The position numbers were made by a program, and so were the translations under genes. Shown here piece by piece: positions 25,132-34,635 of a stretch of 64,000 bases of DNA. The DNA lies in the NCBI GenBank assembly GCA_030626025.1, contig DAOUPT010000015.1, positions 1 through 64,000 of the forward strand, written 5' to 3'. Source of the stretch: Anderseniella sp. Its GTDB lineage: Bacteria > Pseudomonadota > Alphaproteobacteria > Rhizobiales > Aestuariivirgaceae. The stretch's first letter is position 1. Each line of letters begins with the position of its first letter. The notes beneath the pieces are model-generated. The model saw only the letters and a list, made by a program, of their open reading frames with translations. It searched no databases and was not told the DNA's origin.

Positions 25132-25856
25132 GAAACCTGACTTCGCAACGCTGACAACAGTTCTGCCTGACATTTCAGTGTTTCGGGTGCTCCTGTGTCC
25201 CGTATCAGTGGCGTTGCTGGAACAGAGCAGGGTTTAAGAGCGTGATCAGTCATCAAGAAAATCTGATTGCCAAGACGAGCTGCTTCACCCGGGTCATGAG
25301 TTACAAGCAATACCGTACATCCATTCAGAACTTTGCTGGATAACTCCTGCATGTCGGCCCGATTGCGGGCATCGAGTGCCGAAAACGGTTCATCAAGCAA
25401 AACCACAGGGCGATTTTCCATAAGTGTCCTGGCAAGTGCAACGCGTTGGCGCATTCCCCCAGATAATGTTGCCGGTTTTTTTGCCACGTGATCTTGCAGG
25501 CCGACCTGGTCTATTAAGGACATTGCCTGCTCAATGTCGGGGGCTTCTCCCCGCAATTGAGCACCAAGGGTGACATTGCCCAAGACATCAAGCCAGGGGA
25601 ACAGTAAATCACTTTGAGCCATATAACTAATGCGGTTTGCCAATGGTCGTCCATCACTTGAAGTAATGCTTCCCTCAAACCTGCCACCTGTCGGCAATCC
25701 AGCAATTAGTCGTAATATCGTTGACTTACCAACCCCCGACGAACCAAGAATACATGACCATCCACCAGCAGCAATTGACATTTTCACAGGGCCAAATAAC
25801 TTTGTACCGTTAATTCTGTGCGTACCGCAAAGCTTTATGCCAGGCGACAGGCTCAT
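25128..25856 (-). CDS. thiZ: ABC transporter ATPase, pyrimidine precursor uptake
   Basis: 242 residues with Walker A GSSGVGKST, signature LSGGMRQR, Walker B VVLLDEPFSALD and switch histidine LVTHD. It belongs to the nitrate/taurine/HMP ATPase group. It lies between thiY and thiX and overlaps thiX by four bases. Substrate assignment rests on the thiamin operon context and the TPP riboswitch. Confidence 0.9.
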   Translation of the reverse strand: MSLSPGIKLCGTHRINGTKLFGPVKMSIAAGGWSCILGSSGVGKSTILRLIAGLPTGGRFEGSITSSDGRPLANRISYMAQSDLLFPWLDVLGNVTLGAQLRGEAPDIEQAMSLIDQVGLQDHVAKKPATLSGGMRQRVALARTLMENRPVVLLDEPFSALDARNRADMQELSSKVLNGCTVLLVTHDPGEAARLGNQIFLMTDHALKPCSVPATPLIRDTGAPETLKCQAELLSALRSQVS

Positions 25857-25881
25857 GGACTGTTTAACCCCATTTGCTCTC

Positions 25882-26817
25882 TCATTTTCTTGTCACATCA
25901 ATCGCAATTTTACTAACCGGGTTTATCGAAGGAATGAGACCGGCATTTTTCAGAAAGGCCTCAAAGTTTGCGTAGCGACCATGATCCATGGTCGTTGGGC
26001 GCAAGGCAAAGCGTGGCAAAGTATCAACCCAGGCACGCTTGTTCTGTTCGTCCTGCAATTCCTTGGAAGTGGAGGAAAATAGTTCCCAGCTCTCTTTTGG
26101 ATAGTTGACGATGAATTGCGTCGCTTTTTCAGTCGCAGCAAGAAAGCGAGCTATCTTGTCAGTATCCATGCTGTTTGAGTTCGCGACATAAATCAGCTCA
26201 TCATAGGCTGGCAAACCTTCTTCCTCGACATAGAAGCAGTGACCAGGTACGCCTGCGATATCCATCTGGTTCAGTTCGAAATTGCGATAGGCACCGATCA
26301 CGGCATCAACCTGTTTAGACATCAAAGATGGCGACAGTGACCAGTTAACATTTACCAGTTCAATGTCCTTTGTGCTCAAACCATATTTTTTCAGGATCAC
26401 GCCGAGTACTGCTTCTTCTACACCACCAACAGAAAATCCTATTTTTTTACCCTTGAGATCAGCGGGAGATTTTATTGGTCCGTCTTTAAGAACCAAAAGA
26501 CAGTTCAATGGCGTCGCAACCAATGTTCCAACCCGTTTCAGAGGTAGCCCTTGATGGATTTGCAGATGCAATTGTGGTTGGTAGGAAACTGCGAGGTCAG
26601 CTTTGCCTGCAGCAACCAATTTGGGCGGGTCAGCGGGATTGGCCGGTGCAATAATTTCAACTTCAAGGTTATTGTCGGCAAAATAGCCTTTTTCTTTGGC
26701 GATAATAATTGGTCCATGATCTGGATTGACAAACCAATCCAGTAACAATGTCAATTTGTCTTGTGCCATGGCTGGAGTAGCAAAGAGCATTGCAGCGATA
26801 AAAATTAAAAATTTCAT
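25882..26817 (-). CDS. thiY: ABC substrate-binding protein for HMP-type thiamin precursor
   Basis: 311 residues with a cleavable signal peptide (FIAAMLFATPAMAQ) and an NMT1/ThiY-like fold. The opening LDWFVNPDHGP matches the pyrimidine-binding proteins related to yeast Thi5. Further family segments are KKIGFSVGGVEEAV and YVANSNSMD. It delivers a pyrimidine to ThiXZ in the periplasm. It starts one base after the preceding gene stop (26819), in the thi operon. Confidence 0.9.
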   Translation of the reverse strand: MKFLIFIAAMLFATPAMAQDKLTLLLDWFVNPDHGPIIIAKEKGYFADNNLEVEIIAPANPADPPKLVAAGKADLAVSYQPQLHLQIHQGLPLKRVGTLVATPLNCLLVLKDGPIKSPADLKGKKIGFSVGGVEEAVLGVILKKYGLSTKDIELVNVNWSLSPSLMSKQVDAVIGAYRNFELNQMDIAGVPGHCFYVEEEGLPAYDELIYVANSNSMDTDKIARFLAATEKATQFIVNYPKESWELFSSTSKELQDEQNKRAWVDTLPRFALRPTTMDHGRYANFEAFLKNAGLIPSINPVSKIAIDVTRK

Positions 26818-26818
26818 A

Positions 26819-27826
26819 TTAGTTCCTTGTTGTAAAATGAGGCTTATCGCCCACGGCTATAAGAGAGATTTCGCCCTCCCAGTAAGATTGAAGACGTTGC
26901 GCAGCCTGCCAGGCGCGAAAACCGTTACGGCAACAAAAGACTGCCCGTGGTTCGCTCGTTGGTTTTGGTCCGTCAAACTTAAAGTCAGTTACGCAATAGC
27001 GAATGGCAGTTGGCACAACCGGCAGCGGGGCTTCCTCATCGCTGCGCAGTTCAATCACATAATCGTCGGGTGTAATGCTTGCAGGCGAAATGAATTTCAA
27101 GACCGGTTCTTCAGGTTCGATCGCCAAATCAAATCTGAAACCGCTGAAGCGAAATGTACGACAATCGAGCGTGATTATTTGCCCAAGAGGAGAGGGTGAC
27201 AAGTTGAGTAAATAGCTCAGCATCATTTGTGCTTGCAGGCACCCTATTGCACCAACAACAGGTCCCAAAACACCTGCGCTGTCGCAGCTTGCTGCGTGAT
27301 TTGGTAATTCGGGGAAAACAGCGCGCAGGGATGGAGCGCTACCGCAAAACCCGCCAACATAGCCGCTCCATCCAAGTGCTGATGCGCTGATAAGAGGAAC
27401 GCAATGTTTAAGGCAGCTATCGGAAAGAATATAGCTGGTTGCAAAATTATCTGCACAGTCCAATGCTACATCGACTTCTGCTAACAAGCTGGCAACATTG
27501 TCTGCATCAAGTCTTTCAATACGCGGGCAAATTTTACACTCCCGATTGAGATCTATCAGAACTGCACTTGCCGTTTCAGCCTTGCTTTGCCCGATCTGAT
27601 CTTCCCGATAAAGCGTCTGTCGATGGAGATTGCTTTTTGTAATAATATCTGCATCCACCAGTGTGATCTTTCCAACACCAGCACCTGCCAAATATTGTAG
27701 TGCCGGACTGCCAAGTCCGCCCGCGCCAACGACAAGTACATGGGCAGCCTGCAGCCGCTCTTGGCCATCAAGTCCAAACTCGGGTAAAATCATTTGACTG
27801 GCATAGCGGTTTTTGGAACGGGTCAC
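26819..27826 (-). CDS. ThiF-like adenylyltransferase fused to a rhodanese-like domain
   Basis: About 335 residues. The E1-like domain has the nucleotide site GAGGLGSPALQYLAGAG and the catalytic-cysteine segment SCDSAGVLGPVVG. The paired CxxC zinc ligands seen in classical ThiF/MoeB are not visible. The C-terminal ~80 residues end in FCCRNGFRAWQAA, which matches a rhodanese active loop (C-R-x-G-x-R). It would adenylate ThiS and help load sulfur. The frame starts at 27853; a GTG at 27826 overlaps the thiE stop as GTGA and is equally likely. Confidence 0.85.
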   Translation of the reverse strand: MTRSKNRYASQMILPEFGLDGQERLQAAHVLVVGAGGLGSPALQYLAGAGVGKITLVDADIITKSNLHRQTLYREDQIGQSKAETASAVLIDLNRECKICPRIERLDADNVASLLAEVDVALDCADNFATSYILSDSCLKHCVPLISASALGWSGYVGGFCGSAPSLRAVFPELPNHAASCDSAGVLGPVVGAIGCLQAQMMLSYLLNLSPSPLGQIITLDCRTFRFSGFRFDLAIEPEEPVLKFISPASITPDDYVIELRSDEEAPLPVVPTAIRYCVTDFKFDGPKPTSEPRAVFCCRNGFRAWQAAQRLQSYWEGEISLIAVGDKPHFTTRN

Positions 27827-28434
27827 AGGGTACCTCGTGTTGCCTGCAACCAAGCACGAACCCGGCTTTCAGGGTCCGCGTTCAACGTTATGTCAGTAAC
27901 AACCGATACAATGTCTGCTCCAGCAGTAAAAACCTCTGGTGAACGTTCCACGCTCATGCCACCAATACCCACTAACGGAATATCACCGATTGCTGATTTC
28001 CACTCAGTTAGCTTCCCAACACCCTGTTGGTGCCATTTCATCTTTTTTAGAATTGTCGGGTATATTGGTCCCAATGCAATGTAGTCAGGCTCAAGTTTCA
28101 GCGCGCGGTCAAGCTCATCCACATCGTGGGTACTAATGCCAAGCCGCAATCCGGCGCGGCGAATTGCTGGCACATCAGCCTCATCCAGATCTTCCTGTCC
28201 GAGGTGGATGAAATCACATCCCTGCTCAATGGCGATCTTCCAATAGTCATTAACGATCAACTGAGTACCGTGATTTGCACAAAGTCGCTTTGCCGTTACG
28301 ATTTCAGTCTGGATTTCTGCCGATGATTTGTCTTTGATGCGCAGTTGAACTAATTTAATACCCAACGGCAACAACCGTTGTAACCAATCGGTATTTTCAA
28401 AAATGGGGTAAAAGCGGTCGAGTGGCTTGGTCAT
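27823..28434 (-). CDS. thiE: Thiamin phosphate synthase
   Basis: 203 residues. Couples the thiazole and pyrimidine phosphates into thiamin phosphate. Family segments [38 protein letters not shown] and VGIGGM are all present in order. It overlaps both neighbours (four bases with thiG and a short overlap with the thiF-like gene), typical of a tightly coupled operon. Confidence 0.95.
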   Translation of the reverse strand: MTKPLDRFYPIFENTDWLQRLLPLGIKLVQLRIKDKSSAEIQTEIVTAKRLCANHGTQLIVNDYWKIAIEQGCDFIHLGQEDLDEADVPAIRRAGLRLGISTHDVDELDRALKLEPDYIALGPIYPTILKKMKWHQQGVGKLTEWKSAIGDIPLVGIGGMSVERSPEVFTAGADIVSVVTDITLNADPESRVRAWLQATRGTL

Positions 28435-29204
28435 GACAAGAATGCCTTTCCAATAACCGGTGTCGAGGGGACAGCCATATCGCGTTTTTCTATTGGGTTG
28501 GCTTGTGCAGCTGCCTTGCCTGCTGATATTGCATTTGCAAAAGCTTGAGCCATTGCGGCAGGATCACCTGCTTTTGCCACGGCAGTATTGAGCAGCACCG
28601 CATCATAACCAAGCTCCATTGCAGCACAGGCATGGGACGGGAGGCCAATTCCTGCGTCCACAACCAGGGGAGTATCCGGAAAATGAGCGCGCAAAGTTCG
28701 CAATCCAAAAGTGTTATTCAAACCCAGTCCTGAACCGATCGGGGCACCCCAGGGCATCAAAACTTCACACCCGGCATTGAGCAAACGGTCGGCGACAATT
28801 AGGTCTTCTGTAGTGTACGGAAATACCTGAAAACCTTCTTTTGACAAAATACGAGCTGCTTCTACCAACCCGAAAACATCAGGTTGCAAGGTATCTTCTT
28901 CGCCTATTACTTCGAGCTTGATCCAGGGGGTATCAAACATCTCACGAGCCATATGAGCCGTTGTGACGGCTTCTTTTACCGTATGACACCCAGCGGTGTT
29001 GGGTAAAATATGCACACCCAATTGGCGGACCATTTGCCAAAAGTCCTGACCTGCCAAATCAATCCCGCTTTCTCGACGCAAAGACACCGTGGCAACAGAT
29101 GCACCGCTACGCTTGAAAGCATCGGCAAGAATAGCTGGCGAAGGATATTTTGCTGTTCCCAGCATCAACGGGTTGGCGAGAGTGGTTCCATAAAAATGAC
29201 GCAT
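28431..29204 (-). CDS. thiG: Thiazole synthase
   Basis: 257 residues, the standard length. ThiG builds the thiazole phosphate from deoxyxylulose phosphate, dehydroglycine and ThiS thiocarboxylate. The Schiff-base lysine lies in WIKLEVIGE, and the phosphate-binding segments [12 protein letters not shown] and VVDAGIG are intact. Preceded by thiS by three bases and overlapping thiE by four. Confidence 0.96.
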   Translation of the reverse strand: MRHFYGTTLANPLMLGTAKYPSPAILADAFKRSGASVATVSLRRESGIDLAGQDFWQMVRQLGVHILPNTAGCHTVKEAVTTAHMAREMFDTPWIKLEVIGEEDTLQPDVFGLVEAARILSKEGFQVFPYTTEDLIVADRLLNAGCEVLMPWGAPIGSGLGLNNTFGLRTLRAHFPDTPLVVDAGIGLPSHACAAMELGYDAVLLNTAVAKAGDPAAMAQAFANAISAGKAAAQANPIEKRDMAVPSTPVIGKAFLS

Positions 29205-29207
29205 CGA

Positions 29208-29405
29208 TTATCCACCTTGCATGGGAGCAAGAATTTCCAGACGATCACCTTCTTGCAACTCTGCCGCTTCGCGATTAATCGCTGCAACGAAATTCCCGTT
29301 TAAGGCTGTTGCAACTTTCGCCCCGCCAAACCCAAATGCAATTAACACTTGGGCCAGTGTTTCAGCGCCGGTTTCCTCAGCCTCTCCATTCAGCATGATT
29401 TTCAT
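29208..29405 (-). CDS. thiS: Sulfur carrier protein ThiS
   Basis: 65 residues with a ubiquitin-like fold and the essential C-terminal Gly-Gly (LAPMQGG). The C-terminal glycine is adenylated by the ThiF-type enzyme and converted to a thiocarboxylate. Its 5' end overlaps the 3' end of thiO. Confidence 0.95.
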   Translation of the reverse strand: MKIMLNGEAEETGAETLAQVLIAFGFGGAKVATALNGNFVAAINREAAELQEGDRLEILAPMQGG

Positions 29406-30396
29406 CCATCAACTCCGGTTTTTTGTTTTCAAATATCATTTCAGCAACCATGCGTGCCATCGCAGGTGCCAGAAGAAAGCCGTGGCGAAATAATCCGTTT
29501 ACATGGATAAAGTTTCCCCTTCTTGCGATACGCGGCAGGTTGTCAGGAAAGGCCGGTCGCGCATCAACGCCAATTTCAACTATCTCAGCTTCGCCAAAAG
29601 CCGGATTTATCGCATAGGCAGCGCTCAGCAGTTCCAGCATGGATCGAGCGGTTATCCGTTGGCGGTCATTGGTCTCAATCATCGTTGCACCCAGCATAAA
29701 AATACCGTCACCCCGCGGTACAATATAAAGCGGGATACGTGGATGTAGCAGCCGAACAGGGCGAGACAGACAGACATCGGGGGAAGACAAAATCAGCATT
29801 TCGCCTTTTACGCCCCGCAAATCGGGAAGCGAGTCCTGAGCCGCAAGTCCGCGACAATCGATGGTCAATTCATTTACTGTTTCAAAGGACCGTTCATGAA
29901 GAGACAAAACCTCTTCTTGAATAAATGATACCCCTTTTTGAACCAATCTCGCTTTCAGGGTTTGAAGAGCCAAACGTGGTGCCAGATGACCTTCTTCAGC
30001 AAACAACAGCCCTTTGCTAAACCTCTCGGCAAGGTCGGGTTCCAACTTGGAAATTTCTTCACTGTCAACTTCCTTAAAGTTACTGGTTCGCCGACCAAAG
30101 CGTGCTAATTCGGTCTGATCACGTCCCAATGCGACTACCAATGAGCCTTTGCGCTGGACCTGTCCGGTGTTATTTTCCCACCAATTCATTGCTTTTTGCC
30201 CAAGCCTTACGACAGGCTCTTCAGCACTCTCGCCCTCACACCAGGGAGCCAGCATACCTCCTGCCCACCAGGAACAGTTCCTCGAGCCGGGTGAAAAACC
30301 CCTGTCAATCACTGTTATGTCAGTATCGCGCTCAGCCAGTTCAGTCGCAACACAGAGGCCGACAACGCCTGCTCCGATTATTGTTACTTTTGTCAT
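29377..30396 (-). CDS. thiO: Glycine oxidase ThiO
   Basis: 339 residues. FAD site IIGAGVVGLCVATELAERD at the N-terminus and family segments WWAGGMLAPW and VNGLFRHGFLLAPAMA at the C-terminus. It oxidises glycine to dehydroglycine for thiazole synthesis, so this organism uses the aerobic ThiO route, not ThiH. Overlaps thiD by four bases and thiS by 29. Confidence 0.93.
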   Translation of the reverse strand: MTKVTIIGAGVVGLCVATELAERDTDITVIDRGFSPGSRNCSWWAGGMLAPWCEGESAEEPVVRLGQKAMNWWENNTGQVQRKGSLVVALGRDQTELARFGRRTSNFKEVDSEEISKLEPDLAERFSKGLLFAEEGHLAPRLALQTLKARLVQKGVSFIQEEVLSLHERSFETVNELTIDCRGLAAQDSLPDLRGVKGEMLILSSPDVCLSRPVRLLHPRIPLYIVPRGDGIFMLGATMIETNDRQRITARSMLELLSAAYAINPAFGEAEIVEIGVDARPAFPDNLPRIARRGNFIHVNGLFRHGFLLAPAMARMVAEMIFENKKPELMDENHAEWRG

Positions 30397-31208
30397 TTAG
30401 TGCCCCATAGATTGTAAAAGTGATGCACAGGGCCGTGACCAGAGCCAATGCTCAAGGTATCTGCGGCGCAAAGAGCATGCTGAAGGTAGTCGTGTGCCTC
30501 CTGGACGGCATTCTTCAAGGGTAGGTTTTTGGCCAATCCAGCGGCAATCGCAGAAGAAAGCGTACATCCGGTACCATGGGTGTTTTTTGTTCTGAGGCGC
30601 GGTACTTCAAACTTAATAGCAGGCTGACCTTTCTCGACCAATAGATCAACACAAGTTGCACCCGTGCCGTGTCCGCCTTTCATGAAAACTGACTTTGGAC
30701 CAAGATCCAGCAGTGCGTGCGCCTGTTCTTCCATGGCAAGGGTGGTTTTTGCCTCACTTGTTCCTAGAAGAAAAGCCGCTTCAGGCAAGTTCGGCGTTAG
30801 GATATCTGTGCAGGTCAACATTTCTGAGACCATTACGGTAACCGCATCGGGCCTAAGTAAAGCATCGCCTGACTTTGCAATCATAACAGGATCAAGAATG
30901 ATTGGAATTTTTTGGTTTTCCAGCTCTTGGGAAACGGCAATAATTATTTCTGGCGAAAACAGCATGCCGATCTTGATGGCGCCGATTGCAAGGTCATCAA
31001 GCACCGCGCGAAGCTGGGCAACAACCACATTGACAGGAATGTCATGCACAAATGTAACCGCACGAGTGTTTTGTGCTGTAACAGCGGTAATCACGCTGGC
31101 ACCATAAACGCCAAGTGCCGAGAATGTTTTCAGGTCGGCTTGCACGCCGGCACCGCCGCCGCTGTCAGACCCTGCGATTGTCAGGGCTATTGATGTAGAT
31201 TGTAGCAA
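30393..31208 (-). CDS. thiD: HMP/HMP-phosphate kinase
   Basis: 271 residues. Family segments [43 protein letters not shown] and [19 protein letters not shown] are present. It phosphorylates hydroxymethylpyrimidine twice. The start is a TTG at 31208; a GCGAG-type Shine-Dalgarno seven bases upstream lies inside the hairpin described at 31216-31245. First gene of the thi operon, directly behind the TPP riboswitch. Confidence 0.94.
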   Translation of the reverse strand: MLQSTSIALTIAGSDSGGGAGVQADLKTFSALGVYGASVITAVTAQNTRAVTFVHDIPVNVVVAQLRAVLDDLAIGAIKIGMLFSPEIIIAVSQELENQKIPIILDPVMIAKSGDALLRPDAVTVMVSEMLTCTDILTPNLPEAAFLLGTSEAKTTLAMEEQAHALLDLGPKSVFMKGGHGTGATCVDLLVEKGQPAIKFEVPRLRTKNTHGTGCTLSSAIAAGLAKNLPLKNAVQEAHDYLQHALCAADTLSIGSGHGPVHHFYNLWGTK

Positions 31209-31215
31209 TTTCGTT

Positions 31216-31245
31216 CTCGCAATATATTTTGGACAAAATTGCGAG
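31216..31245 (-). promoter_or_regulatory. Hairpin covering the thiD ribosome binding site
   Basis: On the minus strand CTCGCAA and TTGCGAG form a closed 7-bp stem extended by TTTT/AAAA inside. The 3' arm ends in GCGAG, seven bases before the TTG start of thiD, so it can hide the Shine-Dalgarno. It probably forms the output part of the TPP riboswitch, acting on translation; no T-run terminator is seen. Confidence 0.5.
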
Positions 31246-31275
31246 GGAGGGCTTGCAGACTTAACCGTAAAATGA

Positions 31276-31359
31276 CCCGTTCCCTACGCCGGCATTGTCC
31301 GGATCAGGTTCGACGGGTCGATGATTTACATCTCTCAGCCCCAATGGGCACCCCGACGG
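31276..31359 (-). ncRNA. TPP riboswitch (THI element)
   Basis: On the minus strand the conserved pieces appear in order: CGGGGTGCCC, GGGGCTGAGA, ACCCGTCGAACCTGATC, CGG-ACAATG-CCGG and CGTAGGGAACGGGT. These are the pyrimidine- and pyrophosphate-sensing helices of the thi-box aptamer. It sits 68 bases before thiD and should lower expression of all nine genes when thiamin pyrophosphate is plentiful. Confidence 0.97.
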
Positions 31360-31707
31360 ATAAGACGTAGATACCAATCCAAAAGTAATTTTGCAATACT
31401 TAAAAGCTTGAAGTGTTTCTGGTTACACAATTGGGGAGCCTTACAAGCAATCATATTGCTTCAACAAGTCTGCTTGGGGTCAACAGCACGCATTTTGAGT
31501 GTGGACTTTTCGTCTGAGATTGGCGGCAAACCGGACATTGTCGTCATACAGATTCGGCCCAAAGCCGTCGTTCATGGGTGCTCATCCCGATCGATGCCCA
31601 TTCGGAAAAGCTGACATTGATGGGGCCATGCTTCTACCAACAAACGATAAACGGTCTGTTGATTGAATAGCACCTTTTCCTGATTTGTCCTCCTTGTCGG
31701 TTCAGTA
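31360..31707. other. Gap between riboswitch and SDR gene, no gene supported
   Basis: About 350 bases separate the riboswitch from the end of the SDR gene. A 97-codon frame on the plus strand (31321-31614) overlaps the riboswitch and has no recognisable features. The thi operon promoter, on the minus strand, should lie just beyond 31360; I cannot place it with confidence. Confidence 0.4.
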
Positions 31708-32448
31708 TTATCCCCGACCCAGATACGGCATTTTTGATGCCATTATGGTCATAAACTGTACATTTGCAGAAAGCGGCAGGTCGGCCATGTAACGTACTGC
31801 CTCTGCCACATGTTTGAGATCCATGAGCGGTTCGGGCCTTACTGTTCCATCGGCCTGTTTCGCCCCCTCTGCAAGGGGCAGTGCCATGTCGGAAGCTGCG
31901 TTGCCGATATCGATCTGCGAGCACACAATATCAAAAGGACGCCCGTCAAGCGCAAGGCTTTTGGTCAACCCGGTAATTGCGTGTTTCGTTACGGTATAAG
32001 GAACTGACCCTGGTCGCGGGGCATGGGCTGATATCGAGCCATTGTTGATAATTCGTCCGCCTATAGGAGCTTGCGCGCGCATCAGTGAAAACGCTGCCCG
32101 CGCGCACAAAAACGAGCCGGTCAAGTTCACATCAATGGCACTTTGCCATTCTTCAACAGAGAGTTCATCAATGAGTTTGCCGGCAGTGAAGATGCCGGCA
32201 TTGTTAAACAAGACATCAAGCCGCTTGTGTTTCCTCTCAATTGTCTGAAAAAGTTCACTGACAGCTTCGGCACAACTGATGTCGCAAACTATTGCCTCAG
32301 CGCTGCCCGTTTCTTCATTTATCGCCGCCCGAAGCACATCCATTCGCCGTCCGGCAAAGATCACGTGATACCCACTACGCATGAATTCGTGGGCACAGGC
32401 TTTGCCGATACCCGTTCCGGCACCTGTGATCAGTACTGCTTTTGTCAT
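31708..32448 (-). CDS. Short-chain dehydrogenase/reductase
   Basis: 246 residues of the classical SDR type. The cofactor site is TGAGTGIGKACA, NNAG is present, and the catalytic Ser-Tyr-Lys reads NNGSISAHAPRPGSVPYTVTK with Y-T-V-T-K as the YxxxK motif. Arg residues after the first strand (AGRRMDVLR) suggest NADP preference. Divergent from the SAF-domain dehydrogenase gene with 88 bases between, so probably part of the same pathway. Substrate unknown. Confidence 0.88.
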   Translation of the reverse strand: MTKAVLITGAGTGIGKACAHEFMRSGYHVIFAGRRMDVLRAAINEETGSAEAIVCDISCAEAVSELFQTIERKHKRLDVLFNNAGIFTAGKLIDELSVEEWQSAIDVNLTGSFLCARAAFSLMRAQAPIGGRIINNGSISAHAPRPGSVPYTVTKHAITGLTKSLALDGRPFDIVCSQIDIGNAASDMALPLAEGAKQADGTVRPEPLMDLKHVAEAVRYMADLPLSANVQFMTIMASKMPYLGRG

Positions 32449-32496
32449 CGCGCGTCCTTTGCAATATTAGCGGCCTGCTGATAGTATAGATCAACA

Positions 32497-32508
32497 ATGA
32501 TGTATCAT
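32497..32508. promoter_or_regulatory. Small inverted repeat between divergent genes
   Basis: ATGAT-GT-ATCAT lies in the 88-base divergent region between the SDR and the SAF-domain dehydrogenase genes. It is a weak candidate for a regulator site shared by the two promoters. Confidence 0.25.
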
Positions 32509-32536
32509 CAAAAATAAGTACAATCGGAAAGGTTAA

Positions 32537-33838
32537 ATGAACCTGTCAAATTTACTTGCCGCGCGCGTTGCCGCAGGGAATCCGGTTCGCTGCGGTCTTA
32601 TCGGTGCCGGCAAATTTGGTTCGATGTTTCTGTCTCAAGTGCCTACCATAGTTGGGCTGGAGGTCGTTGCAATTGGCGATCTTGATATTCATCGCGCCCG
32701 GCAGGCATGTCGGCGCGTCGGCTGGCAAGACGAACGGATCGAGACTGTGCATTTTCTCGAAAGTGGGAAAGATTTATGTCGACTGGACAATATCGACGTC
32801 ATTATTGAAGCCACAGGAAACCCGATAGCCGGAGTCGAGCATGCTCTCACGGCAATCGAGACTGGCAAAGATATTATTATGGTCAACGTTGAGGCGGATG
32901 TGCTTTGTGGGCCCGCATTGAGTGCGCGCGCCAACAAGGCTGGAACAGTTTATTCCATGGCTTACGGAGACCAGCCGGCACTTGTTTGTGAAATGGTTGA
33001 CTGGGCGCGCGCCAGCGGGTTTCGCGTGCAGGCTGCCGGTAAAGGGACAAAATATCTGCCCGCATACCATAATATTTCACCCGATGACGTTTGGCAGCAT
33101 TATGGATTGAGCTCCGAGGATGCAAACAAGGCAGGTATGAACCCGCAGATGTTCAATTCCTTCCTCGATGGCACAAAGTCAGCCATTGAAATGTCGGCAA
33201 TCGCCAACGCCTGTAATCTGTCAGTGCCGCAAAATGGTCTCACCTTCCCACCCTGCGGGGTAGATGATCTTGCGCAAACCCTAAGTCCACGTAGTGCCGG
33301 TGGTCTGATGGCCGACGAGGGCATTGTGGAGGTCGTCTCGTCACTTGAACGTGATGGTCGCCCGGTTTTCCGAGATTTGCGCTGGGGGGTGTATGTGGTG
33401 ATAGAAGCGCCAAATGATTATTCAGCTGACTGCTTTTTCCAGTATGGCCTGTCAACTGATCGCTCTGGGCGTTATGCGGCCATGTACAAACCATTTCACC
33501 TGATCGGCATGGAGCTTGGTATTTCAATTTTAAGTGCTGCCTTGCGCAACGAGCCGACCGGTCAATCGCTCGCCTTTAACGCCGATACCGCAGCCGTTGC
33601 CAAACGCGACCTGAAGCTCGGAGAGATTCTTGATGGAGAAGGTGGCTACACTGTTTGGGGCAAATGTATTTCATCTAAAACGTCCGTTACCCAACACGCT
33701 TTGCCCATTGGACTTGCCCATGGTGTTAAAATGGTTCGTACCGTTTCCAAAGGCTGTATGATCACAAAAGGCGATGTGGAGCCATTACCATCAAGTGCCG
33801 CTCTCAAATTGCGGGCTGAAACAGAATCCATGGTGTAA
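32537..33838 (+). CDS. NAD(P)-dependent dehydrogenase with SAF-like C-terminal domain
   Basis: 433 residues. A Rossmann site, CGLIGAGKFGSMF, opens the protein and IIEATGNP follows, as in homoserine-dehydrogenase-like enzymes. The C-terminal ~100 residues (AKRDLKLGEILDGEGG...ITKGDVEPL) look like an SAF domain, for which such proteins are often mislabelled as FlgA-like. Related enzymes act on branched sugar acids, but the substrate here is not known. It is followed by a GntR regulator after 24 bases. Confidence 0.82.
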   Translation: MNLSNLLAARVAAGNPVRCGLIGAGKFGSMFLSQVPTIVGLEVVAIGDLDIHRARQACRRVGWQDERIETVHFLESGKDLCRLDNIDVIIEATGNPIAGVEHALTAIETGKDIIMVNVEADVLCGPALSARANKAGTVYSMAYGDQPALVCEMVDWARASGFRVQAAGKGTKYLPAYHNISPDDVWQHYGLSSEDANKAGMNPQMFNSFLDGTKSAIEMSAIANACNLSVPQNGLTFPPCGVDDLAQTLSPRSAGGLMADEGIVEVVSSLERDGRPVFRDLRWGVYVVIEAPNDYSADCFFQYGLSTDRSGRYAAMYKPFHLIGMELGISILSAALRNEPTGQSLAFNADTAAVAKRDLKLGEILDGEGGYTVWGKCISSKTSVTQHALPIGLAHGVKMVRTVSKGCMITKGDVEPLPSSAALKLRAETESMV

Positions 33839-33862
33839 CTTCCATATACATCTGAAGGAACT

Positions 33863-34552
33863 TTGATGATACCACAGGAACGAATATCAGACCGGCTTTA
33901 CAATGATTTGTTGAACAGCATTTTGCTTGGAGAGTATTCTGTGGGTGGAAAACTCCCAACCGAATTCAATCTTGCCCACGACTACGGTATTTCAAGAACC
34001 ACAGTGAGAGTTGCTCTTGCACGGCTTAAGCAAGAAGGTTTTGTTGTTTCGCGACAGGGCGCAGGGACAGTTGTTGCTGATTTTAAGAATGGTCAGACCC
34101 TTCCGTTTGCATCTGATGAAAGTCTGGCAGACCTGGAAAAATGTTTCGAGTGCAGGATAATAATTGAACCGGAAATCGCTGCCATTGTTGCGCAGCTTCG
34201 AACCAACAAAGATATCGCTTATCTTGAAAACCATATAGCATTGCTTGCCAGGCTGATCCAAAAGGGGAACGCACATACCGCCGAAGACACCGATTTTCAC
34301 CTTTACCTTGCCAGCCTGTCTGACAATAAATTCTTTGAATCAATTATGGTTTCACTTCGTCCGCATATCCTGATCGGCATGAATTTGATCAAGGTAATCC
34401 CCCAAAAGGCCCGAGATGATCACGCACGACAGTCACTTAAGGAACATACCGATATTGTTAACGCACTGATCACCCGCGACAAATCAAAAGCGAAGGCGGC
34501 AATGCGTTACCATCTGGAAAATTCCCGTCAGCGAATTTTTAAAAGCCACTAG
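33863..34552 (+). CDS. GntR family regulator (FadR/FCD type)
   Basis: 229 residues. The winged HTH (GGKLPTEFNLAHDYGISRTTVRVALARLKQEG) is followed by an all-helical FCD ligand domain with the metal-site pattern D..H...H (EDTDFHLYLASLSDN and later EHTDIVNAL with a final MRYHLENSRQ). FCD regulators usually sense organic acids. It sits between the dehydrogenase and the TRAP operon and is the obvious local controller; a candidate operator is at 34636-34655. Confidence 0.9.
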   Translation: MMIPQERISDRLYNDLLNSILLGEYSVGGKLPTEFNLAHDYGISRTTVRVALARLKQEGFVVSRQGAGTVVADFKNGQTLPFASDESLADLEKCFECRIIIEPEIAAIVAQLRTNKDIAYLENHIALLARLIQKGNAHTAEDTDFHLYLASLSDNKFFESIMVSLRPHILIGMNLIKVIPQKARDDHARQSLKEHTDIVNALITRDKSKAKAAMRYHLENSRQRIFKSH

Positions 34553-34635
34553 TCCACCTTAAAATCATACCGCTTCACCAGCCTGATTGCAGTTCAAAAT
34601 GGACAATCCTGACCATTCCCCTTTTCTTAACAAAA

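Noticed and set aside
31321-31614. 97-codon plus-strand frame
   Set aside because: Overlaps the riboswitch on the opposite strand and has no recognisable features.
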